Part shown: piece after piece, positions 25,679 to 39,131 of the stretch
Layout: every line of letters starts with the position of its first letter
Numbering within the stretch: the stretch's first letter is position 1
Source of the DNA: Thermotoga sp. Mc24
GTDB lineage: Bacteria; Thermotogota; Thermotogae; Thermotogales; Thermotogaceae
DNA length: 64,000 nt
Assembly (NCBI RefSeq): GCF_000784835.1
Contig: NZ_JSFH01000009.1
Span: 248,001-312,000, forward strand
Direction: 5' to 3'
The notes under the pieces: generated by a model
Databases searched by the model: none
What the model was told of the DNA's origin: nothing
Seen by the model: only the letters and a program-made list of their open reading frames with translations
Position numbers and translations under genes: made by a program

Positions 25679-25700
25679 TGAGCGGGGCCTCCCCCGCTCA
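25679..25700 (+). terminator. GC-rich hairpin after binding-protein gene
   Basis: TGAGCGGGG (25679-25687) pairs perfectly with CCCCGCTCA (25692-25700), a 9-bp stem with loop CCTC, 6 bases after the stop. TTGTTGAG follows with no U-run. It is the third such hairpin placed between a binding-protein gene and the gene that follows it. Confidence 0.7.
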
Positions 25701-25728
25701 TTGTTGAGAATCAAGGGAGGAGAGCTTT

Positions 25729-26610
25729 GTGACGAAGAAAAAGTGGTGGGTTCCATACGTGTTCCTGGCATTACCTCTTGTTCTTTATTTCATATGGGTT
25801 ATATTTCCCATATTTCAAACCATAGTGTTGAGCTTCACCAACTGGGACAGTGTCAGTCCTACCTTCAGATTCGTCGGATGTGAAAACTACAAACAACTTT
25901 TCAATGATCAATACTTTTGGCTATCCCTGAAAAACAACATAAAATGGCTCGTCTCATTCGTTGCAATCGCTATTCCACTCGGTCTTGGGATGGCGATGTT
26001 GCTGGATCAAAAATTTCCAGGGAACAAGGTTTTCAAAACGTTCATTTATTTACCGATGACTTTGTCTTTTGTCGTGATTGGTCAGATATGGTCGTGGATT
26101 TTAGAGCCAAGAAATGGGGTTTTGAACGAATTCCTGAGAGCGATAGGGCTTGATAGTCTTTCGAAACCATGGTTGAGCGATCCGAAAATTGTTACTTGGG
26201 CGTTGATAATGGCAGCGCTCTGGAGGCAGATAGCGTACGCGATGGTGTTGTTCTTGGCAGGGCTAAAAAATGTTTCAACAGAGCTTGTGGAGGCTGCATA
26301 CGTTGATGGAGCGAACTCGTGGCAGAGATTCTGGTACGTCATCCTTCCAGCTTTGAGACCGGCGATGGTGATAGCGGTGACCGTGAATATAATCGATTCT
26401 CTGAGGGCTTTTGACATAGTCTATGTGATGACCAGAGGTGGCCCTTTCTACTCATCTAGCGTGATGGCCAATTACATGTACATACAATCCTTCCACAACT
26501 ACAGGATGGGTTATGGATCTGCGATAGCTGTCATACAATTTCTCATAACACTCGGATTCATAATAATCTATCTACTTTACACACTCAAAAAGGAGGAAGA
26601 AATCGCATGA
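25729..26610 (+). CDS. ABC sugar permease, MalF type
   Basis: 293 residues with six hydrophobic segments. N-terminal PYVFLALPLVLYFIWVIFPI and the cytoplasmic EAA loop VEAAYVDGANSWQRFWYVILP identify the MalF/UgpA family. GTG 25729 follows AAGGGAGGAG. It partners the next permease. No ATPase of the MalK type is in the window, so it presumably uses a shared MsmK/MalK-like ATPase encoded elsewhere. GC is lower than in the flanking galactosidase gene. Confidence 0.88.
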   Translation: MTKKKWWVPYVFLALPLVLYFIWVIFPIFQTIVLSFTNWDSVSPTFRFVGCENYKQLFNDQYFWLSLKNNIKWLVSFVAIAIPLGLGMAMLLDQKFPGNKVFKTFIYLPMTLSFVVIGQIWSWILEPRNGVLNEFLRAIGLDSLSKPWLSDPKIVTWALIMAALWRQIAYAMVLFLAGLKNVSTELVEAAYVDGANSWQRFWYVILPALRPAMVIAVTVNIIDSLRAFDIVYVMTRGGPFYSSSVMANYMYIQSFHNYRMGYGSAIAVIQFLITLGFIIIYLLYTLKKEEEIA

Positions 26611-27443
26611 ACAAGAAGAAAATCTTCAAAGCCATACTTTTTTACGGCTTGGGAATGTTACTTGTTATGATATGGATGCTCCCTTTTGTGATTTCTGTTT
26701 TCACATCACTAAAATCAATGGATGAGGTTTTGTTAGGAATAAAGTGGTGGCTTCCTCCTAAGAAACCAACTTTTGAGAACTACGCTATAGCATGGAGAGA
26801 AGCCAACATGGAAAGGTATTTCTTGAACACCCTTATTATCACTGGATTTTCCGTGGTAGGGGCCCTCTTTGTTTCGAGTTTGAGTGCTTTTGCTCTTTCG
26901 TGGTACGAGTTCAAACTCAAAAAGCCTCTGCTTATAATGTTCGTTTCCGGTATGCTGATACCGTTCCAAATGCTTATGATACCGGTTTACAGCTTTTCTG
27001 TAAATACAGGTCTTTACAATACTTACTGGGGTGTGATTCTCTTTCACATAGCTTTCCAAACCGGTTTCTGTACCTTCTTTCTGAGAAATTTCATGGTAAC
27101 GATCCCCAAGAGTCTTTTCGAAGCAGCGAAGATCGATGGAGCAGGAGATTTTCTCATATACAGGAAAATCATCATGCCTCTTGTTGTTCCAGCTCTTGCA
27201 GCGCTTGGTATTCTTGAATTTACTTGGATATGGAACGATTATCTCTGGTCTCTTGTTCTCATACAGAGCGATTCGTTGAAGCCTGTTACACTTGGATTGA
27301 CAACGCTTCAAGGACAGTGGGTGACGAGCTGGAATGTTATAGCTGCTGGTGCCAATTTAGCCGCTCTGGTGCCAATAATTGTCTTCTTGATCTTCCAGCG
27401 TTACTTCATAGAGGGTCTAACCCTTGGAAGTGTGAAAGGATAA
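26607..27443 (+). CDS. ABC sugar permease, MalG type
   Basis: 278 residues and six helices. The EAA loop EAAKIDGAGDFLIYRKIIMP and C-terminal FQRYFIEGLTLGSVKG are typical of the MalG/UgpE family. ATG 26607 overlaps the previous stop by 4 bases. GC is low (22/60 in line 26641) against 35/60 in the adjoining GH42 gene (line 27661), consistent with a separate origin for the transporter cassette. Confidence 0.88.
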   Translation: MNKKKIFKAILFYGLGMLLVMIWMLPFVISVFTSLKSMDEVLLGIKWWLPPKKPTFENYAIAWREANMERYFLNTLIITGFSVVGALFVSSLSAFALSWYEFKLKKPLLIMFVSGMLIPFQMLMIPVYSFSVNTGLYNTYWGVILFHIAFQTGFCTFFLRNFMVTIPKSLFEAAKIDGAGDFLIYRKIIMPLVVPALAALGILEFTWIWNDYLWSLVLIQSDSLKPVTLGLTTLQGQWVTSWNVIAAGANLAALVPIIVFLIFQRYFIEGLTLGSVKG

Positions 27444-27461
27444 CAAAAAGGGGTGTTTCGG

Positions 27462-29411
27462 ATGCTAGGGGTTTGTTACTATCCTGAACACTGGGGAATA
27501 GAGAAAGTGGAAGAAGATTTCAAAAGGATGAAAGAGCTCGGAATGGAGTACGTGAGGATTGGGGAGTTCGCCTGGAGCAGGATAGAACCTGAGCGTGGAA
27601 AGTTCAACTGGGACTGGCTCGACAAAACCCTGGAACTGGCTGAGAAAATGGGGCTCAAGATCGTGCTGGGAACGCCCACCGCTACACCTCCGAAATGGCT
27701 CATCGATGAACATCCGGAGATCCTTCCCGTTGATAAAGATGGCAGGATGAAAAATTTTGGTTCCAGAAGACATTACTGTTTCTCTAGCCCTGTCTATAGA
27801 GAGGAAGTGAAAAGAATCGTTACTATCATAGCGAAAAGGTACGGGAAACACCCGGCGGTTGTCGGCTGGCAGACGGACAACGAGTACGGCTGTCACGATA
27901 CAGTGAGGTGCTACTGTCCGAGGTGCAAAAAAGCCTTCCAAAAATGGCTGGAAAGAAAGTACGAGGGCGACATAAAGAAATTGAATGAAGCGTGGGGAAC
28001 AGTGTTCTGGAGCCAGGAGTATCGATCCTTCAACGAAATAGAGCTTCCGAATCTCACCCCTGCCGACCCGAATCCGTCGCATCTTCTCGATTACTACAGG
28101 TTCGCTTCCGACCAGGTGGTGGAATTCAACAGGATTCAGGTGGAGATCATAAGGGAGTATTCGCCGGAAAGATTCATCACACACAATTTCATGTCCGGTT
28201 TCACAGATTTTGATCATTACAAACTCTCGAAAGACCTGGATTTCGCGACCTGGGACAATTACCCGCTCGGACACACCCTCGTTTTTCTGAGAATGAAGGG
28301 TGAGACAAAAAATCCGTTCGACAGAGTGGGACACCCGGACATCATCTCATTCTCGCACGATCTGTACCGGGGAGTGGGCAGAGGAAGATTCTGGGTGATG
28401 GAACAGCAAGCAGGACCTGTGAACTGGGCTCTTTACAATCTCTGGCCTGCCAAAGGAGCAGTGAGACTCTGGACCTGGCAGGCGTTCGCACATGGCGCAG
28501 AAGTGGTCTCCTACTTCAGATGGAGGCAGGCACCTTTTGCGCAGGAGCAGATGCACTCTGGACTTCTGGCACCGGATTCAGCACCTTTCCCTGGGTACCA
28601 CGAGGTAAAGCAGGTTTTCGAAGAGCTAAAAAACATCGATATCAAAGAGCCGGTAAAGAGTGAAGTGGCGCTTGTCTTCGATTACGAAACGGCGTGGGTC
28701 TTCTCCATACAACCGCACGGCAAAGGGGTGAACTACCTCGATCTTGTCTTCAGATTCTACAGTGCCCTCAGAAGACTTGGTCTGAACGTGGATATAGTAG
28801 CTCCCGGATCTTCACTGGATGGATACAAAATGGTCGTTGTTCCAAGCCTTGCCATTGTGAGGGAAGAGGTTCTGGACATGTTCAAAAGATACGGCGGTCT
28901 TCTCGTATTTGGCCCAAGAAGCGGAAGCAAAACAGAGACATTCCAGATACCACCAGAAATGCCTCCGGGTCTTCTCAAGGAGCTCATACCCGTTGAAGTG
29001 AGACAGGTTGAAAGTCTTGGAGATAACGTTGAAACGCTTGTCTGGAGCGGTAAGGAATATCCTGTCTCGATATGGAGAGAGGATGTGGACCCCACCATCA
29101 CGGAAGTTATTGCAAGATTCAAAGATGGTTTTGGAGCCATCTTCCGGAAAGATAACGTGTTTTACCTTTCTTTCTGGCCCGACAGAGAATTTCTTGTAGA
29201 TTTCTTTGAGAAATTCTCAAAAGAAGTGGGAATTGAAATAAAAAGACTGCCAGAAGGAGTACGCATTCAAAGGAGAGGTGAATATGTTTTCGCTTTCAAT
29301 TTCACCTCTGAGGAGGTAGATTTAGAAATACCAGCGAAGGTTCAGATAGTTCTAGGAGATCAAAAGATTCCTCCCTACGGACTGCTGCTGTGGAAGGAAA
29401 CCGAACACTGA
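27462..29411 (+). CDS. Beta-galactosidase, GH42
   Basis: 649-residue cytoplasmic GH42 enzyme hydrolysing short beta-galactosides. It opens MLGVCYYPEHWG. The acid/base is Glu in QTDNEYGCHD and the nucleophile is Glu in RFWVMEQQ. A possible structural zinc site is CHDTVRCYCPRCKKAF. ATG 27462 has AAAAGGGG 8 bases upstream; GTG 27453 is less likely. It matches T. maritima TM1195, from memory. After the nucleophile the sequence reads EQQAGPVNWALYN, where I recall Pro rather than Ala and Leu in T. maritima. The frame is intact, but the relaxed residues may matter given the decayed genes downstream. Confidence 0.92.
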   Translation: MLGVCYYPEHWGIEKVEEDFKRMKELGMEYVRIGEFAWSRIEPERGKFNWDWLDKTLELAEKMGLKIVLGTPTATPPKWLIDEHPEILPVDKDGRMKNFGSRRHYCFSSPVYREEVKRIVTIIAKRYGKHPAVVGWQTDNEYGCHDTVRCYCPRCKKAFQKWLERKYEGDIKKLNEAWGTVFWSQEYRSFNEIELPNLTPADPNPSHLLDYYRFASDQVVEFNRIQVEIIREYSPERFITHNFMSGFTDFDHYKLSKDLDFATWDNYPLGHTLVFLRMKGETKNPFDRVGHPDIISFSHDLYRGVGRGRFWVMEQQAGPVNWALYNLWPAKGAVRLWTWQAFAHGAEVVSYFRWRQAPFAQEQMHSGLLAPDSAPFPGYHEVKQVFEELKNIDIKEPVKSEVALVFDYETAWVFSIQPHGKGVNYLDLVFRFYSALRRLGLNVDIVAPGSSLDGYKMVVVPSLAIVREEVLDMFKRYGGLLVFGPRSGSKTETFQIPPEMPPGLLKELIPVEVRQVESLGDNVETLVWSGKEYPVSIWREDVDPTITEVIARFKDGFGAIFRKDNVFYLSFWPDREFLVDFFEKFSKEVGIEIKRLPEGVRIQRRGEYVFAFNFTSEEVDLEIPAKVQIVLGDQKIPPYGLLLWKETEH

Positions 29412-29425
29412 GGGGTATCCAGTAG

Positions 29426-33555
<4,130 letters not shown>

Positions 33556-33670
33556 TTCCTCCCTCCAAGAAGGAAGATCTGGTGTTCAAAGTGAAGGGAT
33601 TAAAGAAGGGTGAACATCTGATACATACGAATCTGAACACAAGAAAAACCATCTATGTGAGGTGATCTGT

Positions 33671-35329
33671 GTGGAAATATTCGGAAAAACCTTCAGAGAG
33701 GGAAGATTCGTTCTTGAAGAGAAAAACTTCACGGTTGAATTCGCGGTGGAGAAGATACACCTTGGCTGGAAGATCTCCGGCAGGGTGAAGGGAGATCCGG
33801 GAAGGCTTGAGGTTCTTCGAACGGAAGCACCGGAAAAGCTACTTGTGAACAACTGGCAGTCCTGGGGACCGTGCAGGGTGGTAGATGCCTCCTCTTTCAA
33901 ACCACCTGAGATAGATCCGAACTGGAGATACACCGCTTCGGTGGTGCCTGATGTACTTGAAAGGAACCTCCAGAGCGAATATTTCGTGGCTGAAGAAGGA
34001 AGGGTGTACGGCTTTTTGAGCTCGAAAATTGCTCATCCTTTCTTCGCTGTGGAAGATGGGGAACTTGTGGCTTATCTTGAATACTTCGATGTCGAGTTCG
34101 ACGAATTTGTCCCTCTTGAACCTCTTGTTGTACTCGAAGATCCCAACACTTCCCTTCTTCTAGAAAAATACGCGGAACTTGTTGGAATGGAGAACAATGC
34201 AAGAGTTCCAAAACACACACCCACTGGATGGTGCAGCTGGTATCACTATTTCCTCGATCTCACCTGGGAAGAAACCATCAAGAATCTGGAACTTGCGAAG
34301 AGTTTCCCGTTCGAAGTTTTCCAGATAGACGACGCTTACGAAAAGGACATAGGCGACTGGCTCGTAACAAAAGGAGACTTTCCATCAGTGGAAGAGATGG
34401 CAAAAGTTATAGAGGAAAACGGATTCATCCCGGGTATATGGACCGCCCCGTTCAGCGTTTCTGAAACTTCCGATGTATTCAACGAACATCCGGACTGGGT
34501 TGTGAAAGAAAACGGAAAGCCAAAGATGGCTTACAGAAACTGGAACAAAAAGATATACGCCCTCGATCTTTCGAACGATGAGGTTCTGAACTGGCTCTTC
34601 AATCTCTTCGCATCTTTGAGAAGGATGGGCTACAGATACTTCAAGATCGACTTTCTCTTCGCGGGTGCTGTTCCAGGAGAGAGAAAAGAGAGCATGACAC
34701 CGATTCAGGCGTTTAGAAAAGGAATGGAGACGATCAGAAAAGCGGTGGGAGAAGATTCTTTCATTCTCGGATGCGGTTCTCCCCTTTTTCCCGCGGTGGG
34801 ATACGTCGACGGCATGAGGATAGGACCTGATACCACACCGTTTTGGGGAGAACATATAGAAGACAACGGAGCTCCCGCTGCAAAATGGGCGCTGAGAAAC
34901 ACCGTAACAAGGTACTTCATGCACGACAGACTGTGGCTGAACGACCCTGATTGTCTGATACTGAGAGAGGAGAAAACGGATCTTACACCAGAAGAAAGAG
35001 AACTCTACTCGTACACATGTGGGGTACTCGACAACATGATCATAGAAAGCGATGATCTCTCGCTCGTCAAGGATCACGGAAAAAAGGTTTTGAGCGAAAC
35101 ACTCGAACTCCTCGGTGGAAAACCACGGGTTCAAAACATCATGTCGGAGGATCTGAGATACGAGATCGTCTCGTCTGGTACTCTCTCAGGAAACGTCAAG
35201 ATCGTGGTCGATCTAAACAGCAGGGAGTACCACCTGGAAAAAGAAGGAAAGTCCTCCTTGAGAAAAAGAATAGTCAAAAAAGAAGACGGGAGAAACTTCT
35301 ACTTTTACGAAGAGGGTGAAAGAGAATGA
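33671..35329 (+). CDS. galA: Alpha-galactosidase, GH36
   Basis: 552 residues, the length of the well-studied T. maritima GalA (TM1192). It releases galactose from raffinose-type or galactomannan oligosaccharides in the cytoplasm. The nucleophile is Asp in [10 protein letters not shown] and the acid/base is Asp in [11 protein letters not shown]. Further substrate-site motifs are WCSWYHYF and [17 protein letters not shown] 33671 is chosen over GTG 33662 because GAGGTGATC lies just before it. It starts 6 bases after the restored lacZ stop and overlaps galT. The frame is intact. Confidence 0.95.
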   Translation: MEIFGKTFREGRFVLEEKNFTVEFAVEKIHLGWKISGRVKGDPGRLEVLRTEAPEKLLVNNWQSWGPCRVVDASSFKPPEIDPNWRYTASVVPDVLERNLQSEYFVAEEGRVYGFLSSKIAHPFFAVEDGELVAYLEYFDVEFDEFVPLEPLVVLEDPNTSLLLEKYAELVGMENNARVPKHTPTGWCSWYHYFLDLTWEETIKNLELAKSFPFEVFQIDDAYEKDIGDWLVTKGDFPSVEEMAKVIEENGFIPGIWTAPFSVSETSDVFNEHPDWVVKENGKPKMAYRNWNKKIYALDLSNDEVLNWLFNLFASLRRMGYRYFKIDFLFAGAVPGERKESMTPIQAFRKGMETIRKAVGEDSFILGCGSPLFPAVGYVDGMRIGPDTTPFWGEHIEDNGAPAAKWALRNTVTRYFMHDRLWLNDPDCLILREEKTDLTPEERELYSYTCGVLDNMIIESDDLSLVKDHGKKVLSETLELLGGKPRVQNIMSEDLRYEIVSSGTLSGNVKIVVDLNSREYHLEKEGKSSLRKRIVKKEDGRNFYFYEEGERE

Positions 35330-36282
35330 TGGAACTCAGGTACAATCCGCTCACAGATGAATGGGTAATCGTTTCGGCGGCCACACAGAAAAGGCCGGTG
35401 CAGCCATCGAAAACTGAGTGTCCCATCTGTGTTGGAGGCCTCGAACTTCCCGAAGAGTACGACCTTGTCACTTTCGAGAACAGATATCCCTCTCTGAAAA
35501 AAGATCCACCTCCTGTGGACTGGAAAGAAAAGGGACCTTTCAGGAAAGAAGAGTCCCGAGGTGTCTGTGAGGTGGTCGTCTACACCTCGGATCACAACAC
35601 AGCCCTTCCTGGCATGCCTTTGAAGCAGATAGGAAAGCTCGTTGAGATGTGGGTGGACAGAACAAGGGACCTTTCTCAGCACACCTTTGTGAAATATATC
35701 TTTATCTTCGAAAACCGTGGAAAAGAAGTCGGTGCCTCCCTTCCACACCCACACGGTCAAATATACGCGTTTCCCTTCCTTCCAAAGAGAATAGAAGTGA
35801 AGATGAGTGCGATGAGGAAATGGTATGAAGAGAAAAGGGAGTGCCCTATCTGTGAGATCTTGGAGAACGAAGGAGAGGAGAGAAAGGTTTACGAGACGAA
35901 GTATTTCCTCGCTCTCGTTCCTTTCTATGCACGCTTCCCGTACGAGGTGCATATCTATCCAAAGAGGCACGTGAGCACTCTTCTGGAGTTCTCGAAGGAA
36001 GAAAAGAAAGAGTTCGCAAAAGTTCTCAAGGTGGTGACTGCAAAGTACGACAAACTATTTGATCAGGAATTCCCCTATATGATGATGTTCTTCCAGGCAC
36101 CTTTCAACGGAGAGGATGTGTCTCACTTTTTCCACTTCCACGTGGAGTTCAATCCACCGAAGCGAGACAAAGATAAACTGAAGTGGATGGCAAGCGTTGA
36201 GACGGGTACATGGGCGTTCATAAACCCTGTCGTTCCCGAAGAAGCAGCGAAACAGCTCAGAGAGACGGAGGTGGAGATATGA
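35326..36282 (+). CDS. galT: Galactose-1-phosphate uridylyltransferase
   Basis: 318-residue HIT-superfamily Leloir enzyme converting galactose-1-phosphate and UDP-glucose to UDP-galactose and glucose-1-phosphate. The active-site histidine motif is [13 protein letters not shown], with metal-site cysteine pairs CPIC near residues 27 and 180. ATG 35326 overlaps the galA stop (ATGA). It is coupled to galK downstream. No galE is in the window. Confidence 0.93.
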   Translation: MMELRYNPLTDEWVIVSAATQKRPVQPSKTECPICVGGLELPEEYDLVTFENRYPSLKKDPPPVDWKEKGPFRKEESRGVCEVVVYTSDHNTALPGMPLKQIGKLVEMWVDRTRDLSQHTFVKYIFIFENRGKEVGASLPHPHGQIYAFPFLPKRIEVKMSAMRKWYEEKRECPICEILENEGEERKVYETKYFLALVPFYARFPYEVHIYPKRHVSTLLEFSKEEKKEFAKVLKVVTAKYDKLFDQEFPYMMMFFQAPFNGEDVSHFFHFHVEFNPPKRDKDKLKWMASVETGTWAFINPVVPEEAAKQLRETEVEI

Positions 36283-37331
36283 AAGTGAAGGCACCAGGAA
36301 GAATAAACATCATCGGGGAGCATACTGACTACAACGACGGTTACGTTCTGCCGTTTGCGGTGAACAGGTACGTGTTTCTCTCGATCGAAGGCTCAGATAG
36401 ATTCATCTTCCACTCAGAGAACATGAACGAAACGGTGGAGATGGAAAGGATAGAAAAACTCAACAAATGGACGGATTACATCTCGGGGGTCATTGCTTCT
36501 TTTGAGAAAAGAGGCTACAGGATGTCTCCTGTTAAAATCTCCGTTTCTTCCAATCTTCCCATGGGAGCGGGTCTTTCCAGTTCCGCTGCTCTCGAGGTGG
36601 CAAGCGCTTACGCGATTTCAGAGTACTTAGGTTTCAACGTTCCAAAACTTGAACTCGTGAAGATTGCTCGTGAAGCCGAAGTGGAGTTCGTGGGAGTCAG
36701 GTGTGGCATCATGGATCAGTTCACTTCCGCTTTTGGAAGGAAAGACCACGCGATCTTTCTGGATACGATGACTCTCGAGTACGAGTACGTTCCTTTGAAA
36801 CTGAAGGGTTACGAGATCAACCTCGTCGATTCGAATGTGAAACACGCACTCTCCTCTTCTGAGTACAACAAAAGAAGACAGGAGTGTGAAGAGGTACTGA
36901 AGGTGCTTGGGAAAAAGAGCTTTCGAGAAGTGACAAAAGAAGATCTCGAAAAGCTTTCAGGCACTCTGAGAAAGCGGACCCGGCACGTGATCGAAGAAAA
37001 CGAAAGGGTTCTAAAGAGCGTTCAGGCTTTGAAAGAAGGAGATTTTGAAACCCTTGGAAAACTGCTCTTTTCCTCTCATGAGAGTCTCAAAGACCTGTAC
37101 GAAGTTTCCTGTGAGGAAACGGATTTCATCGTGGATTATTTGAGAGGAAAAGAAGGTATCCTCGGCGCGAGGATGGTCGGCGGCGGATTCGGTGGAGGAG
37201 TTATCGTTCTTTCGAAGAAAGGGGCTTTTGGGAAAGTAAAAGAAGAGCTGGCAGAGTCTTATAGGAAGCGTTTTGGAATAGATCTCACCTTCCACGAAAT
37301 AGAGAGTTCAGACGGTGTTCAAAAAATCTAA
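36279..37331 (+). CDS. galK: Galactokinase
   Basis: 350-residue GHMP kinase phosphorylating galactose released by the upstream galactosidases. GHMP motifs: GRINIIGEHTDYNDGYVLP, ATP loop PMGAGLSSSAALE and C-terminal GARMVGGGFGGG; catalytic Asp in CGIMDQF. ATG 36279 overlaps galT by 4 bases; the upstream part of the open frame lies inside galT. It is the last gene of the operon and is followed by a terminator. Confidence 0.95.
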   Translation: MKVKAPGRINIIGEHTDYNDGYVLPFAVNRYVFLSIEGSDRFIFHSENMNETVEMERIEKLNKWTDYISGVIASFEKRGYRMSPVKISVSSNLPMGAGLSSSAALEVASAYAISEYLGFNVPKLELVKIAREAEVEFVGVRCGIMDQFTSAFGRKDHAIFLDTMTLEYEYVPLKLKGYEINLVDSNVKHALSSSEYNKRRQECEEVLKVLGKKSFREVTKEDLEKLSGTLRKRTRHVIEENERVLKSVQALKEGDFETLGKLLFSSHESLKDLYEVSCEETDFIVDYLRGKEGILGARMVGGGFGGGVIVLSKKGAFGKVKEELAESYRKRFGIDLTFHEIESSDGVQKI

Positions 37332-37354
37332 GGGGGCCATGAGCTCCCTTTTTT
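37330..37354 (+). terminator. Terminator of the galactoside operon
   Basis: Stem AAGGGGGC / GCTCCCTT (8 bp, one G-T pair) with loop CATGA, followed by TTTTG. It begins at the last bases of the galK stop codon. Confidence 0.8.
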
Positions 37355-37410
37355 GTTAAAATGAAGTTGGTATTTCCAGGTTCAGGGGGGGGTCTGCGAT
37401 CTTTGTTTAT

Positions 37411-38961
37411 TTGAAATACTATTTTCCATCCATAATGGTGGCGACCGCTCTGTTCATTTTGATATTCTTCATCTTCTTCTACGCTGTGAACGTGGAAGGA
37501 TATCTGATCGAATCGTGGACAGCTGTGAGTGAATCCGGAGAAACAGGAACCCTGGGGTCCACGTTTGACAGAATGTTTTCACAGCCTTCCACAATCTTCC
37601 TCACCACCAGAATTGGAAGATCTGAACTACCATATCAGGACAGGTTGTACCTCTATATTCCACAGATGTACCGCTCTTATCTTGCTGTCTATGTCAATGG
37701 TGTGAAAAAAGGAAGTTGTGGTTTTGCAGAGAAAAGGGCCGGCTACTTCTGGAATCAACCAGTGATATTCGAACTTCCCGACGATTTCAATGAGATCACC
37801 TTAGAGGTGAGCGGTCTTTATAGAATTGGAACGGGTTCTGGTGTGTACATCATCCCATACCTGGAGACGAAAAAATACAGATTACTTTCGTTCATGACCA
37901 GGGTGATGATCCCACTGGCTATAGGTATGGCGCTTTCCATAGGGGTAGTACTGATTCTTTTATCAACGTCTCTTTCTTCTTCAGATGAGAGAAAATCTTA
38001 CATTTACTTTGGAATGGCGGGTCTTCTTGCGGCCATCTGGTTGTTTGATTTGATCGACTACTCAAATATGGGATCTGTGGCTTTTCTGCTTTTCTTCAGA
38101 AAAACTGCGGTCAGTTCCGCGTATCTGGGGTTTTACTTTCTTGTGAAAGGTTTTTCGAAGATGTACAACAATAAAAACGGATTTTTTGATAGATTGATTC
38201 TCTTTCTCGATGTTTCAGCTGCTGTTGTGTTCTGGCTGGCACCTGATCTGATCACCATGGAAAAGTTCATAAGCACAGTGGCGATTGTGCTTTTTGTGAA
38301 CGCTTTTTATTTTGTCTTCCAACTTCCAGAGATTCAATCTAAAGTTCTGGTGAGTTCTATTTTGTTTTTCATGACCTGCGTCGTGCACGATGGACTTGTA
38401 ATAGGCTTTGGAATAGATAATTTGAAACTTCTCTCCAACTACGGAATAGTATCCATGTTCATCGGTTTCACGTATGTTTTGGTTATCCATTACAGAGATA
38501 TATTGACTCGACTCACCATTACTCACACGAAAAGTCTCACAGATCCTCTCACGGGAGCCTACAATCGAGGAATCCTTGCAGAGCTTCAGTTCAGTGGGGA
38601 CGAAACTTTTGTTTATGTAGATCTGGACAACTTCAAAAAGATCAACGATACCCACGGACACGAAATCGGTGACGAGATTTTGAAGACCCTCGTTCAAACA
38701 ATAAGGAAGAATGTGAGGCAATCTGATGTCGTTGTGAGAATGGGAGGAGACGAATTTCTCGTGATACTGAGAGGATGCAAGCCGGAGAAAGCACAGGAAA
38801 TCTTCCAGAAGATACTGATTGAATTCAAAAACAGCCATCCTCTTCAGTCGGAGTTTTCCTACGGTGTGGTTCTCTTTAAAGAAACTCTTGAAAAAACACT
38901 GAGAGAAGCCGATGAATTGATGTACAGGATGAAGGATGTTAAGAAGGGGACATTGAAATAA
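37411..38961 (+). CDS. Membrane diguanylate cyclase with 7TMR-DISM-like sensor
   Basis: 516 residues. N-terminal helix, extracytoplasmic beta-rich domain (about 30-150, LYLYIPQMYRSYLAVYVNG), then about seven hydrophobic segments (165-365) resembling 7TMR-DISM receptors, and a GGDEF domain with DPLTGAYNRG, FVYVDLDNFKKINDTHGH and the active motif RMGGDEF. It predicts c-di-GMP synthesis in response to an outside signal. No RxxD inhibition site is clear before GGDEF. The start is uncertain: TTG 37411 has no close Shine-Dalgarno, the only G-rich stretch being G8 at 37385-37392. Confidence 0.8.
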   Translation: MKYYFPSIMVATALFILIFFIFFYAVNVEGYLIESWTAVSESGETGTLGSTFDRMFSQPSTIFLTTRIGRSELPYQDRLYLYIPQMYRSYLAVYVNGVKKGSCGFAEKRAGYFWNQPVIFELPDDFNEITLEVSGLYRIGTGSGVYIIPYLETKKYRLLSFMTRVMIPLAIGMALSIGVVLILLSTSLSSSDERKSYIYFGMAGLLAAIWLFDLIDYSNMGSVAFLLFFRKTAVSSAYLGFYFLVKGFSKMYNNKNGFFDRLILFLDVSAAVVFWLAPDLITMEKFISTVAIVLFVNAFYFVFQLPEIQSKVLVSSILFFMTCVVHDGLVIGFGIDNLKLLSNYGIVSMFIGFTYVLVIHYRDILTRLTITHTKSLTDPLTGAYNRGILAELQFSGDETFVYVDLDNFKKINDTHGHEIGDEILKTLVQTIRKNVRQSDVVVRMGGDEFLVILRGCKPEKAQEIFQKILIEFKNSHPLQSEFSYGVVLFKETLEKTLREADELMYRMKDVKKGTLK

Positions 38962-38966
38962 AAAAA

Positions 38967-39042
38967 TGGCTCCGGCGGCAGGACTCGAACCTGCAACCAC
39001 CTGGTTAACAGCCAGGCGCTCTACCGATTGAGCTACGCCGGA
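38967..39042 (-). tRNA. tRNA-Asn (anticodon GTT), CCA encoded
   Basis: 76-base cloverleaf on the minus strand. The acceptor TCCGGCG pairs with CGCCGGA; discriminator G and encoded CCA end at 38967. D-arm has GCTCAATCGGTAGAGC, anticodon stem CCTGG/CCAGG holds loop CTGTTAA with anticodon GTT, and T-arm has GGTTCGAGTCC. Followed by T7 on the minus strand. Confidence 0.97.
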
Positions 39043-39055
39043 ACCTCCAGGGATA

Positions 39056-39084
39056 ATTGTACTACATACTCTCTCGAATTTCAA
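39056..39084 (-). promoter_or_regulatory. Promoter of tRNA-Asn
   Basis: On the minus strand, -35 TTGAAA (39084-39079), a 17-base spacer and -10 TACAAT (39061-39056), 13 bases before the tRNA 5' end. Confidence 0.75.
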
Positions 39085-39131
39085 GTGGGATTGATGGTAA
39101 AATGAATGAAAAAATTGAAAAAAGGTTGATA

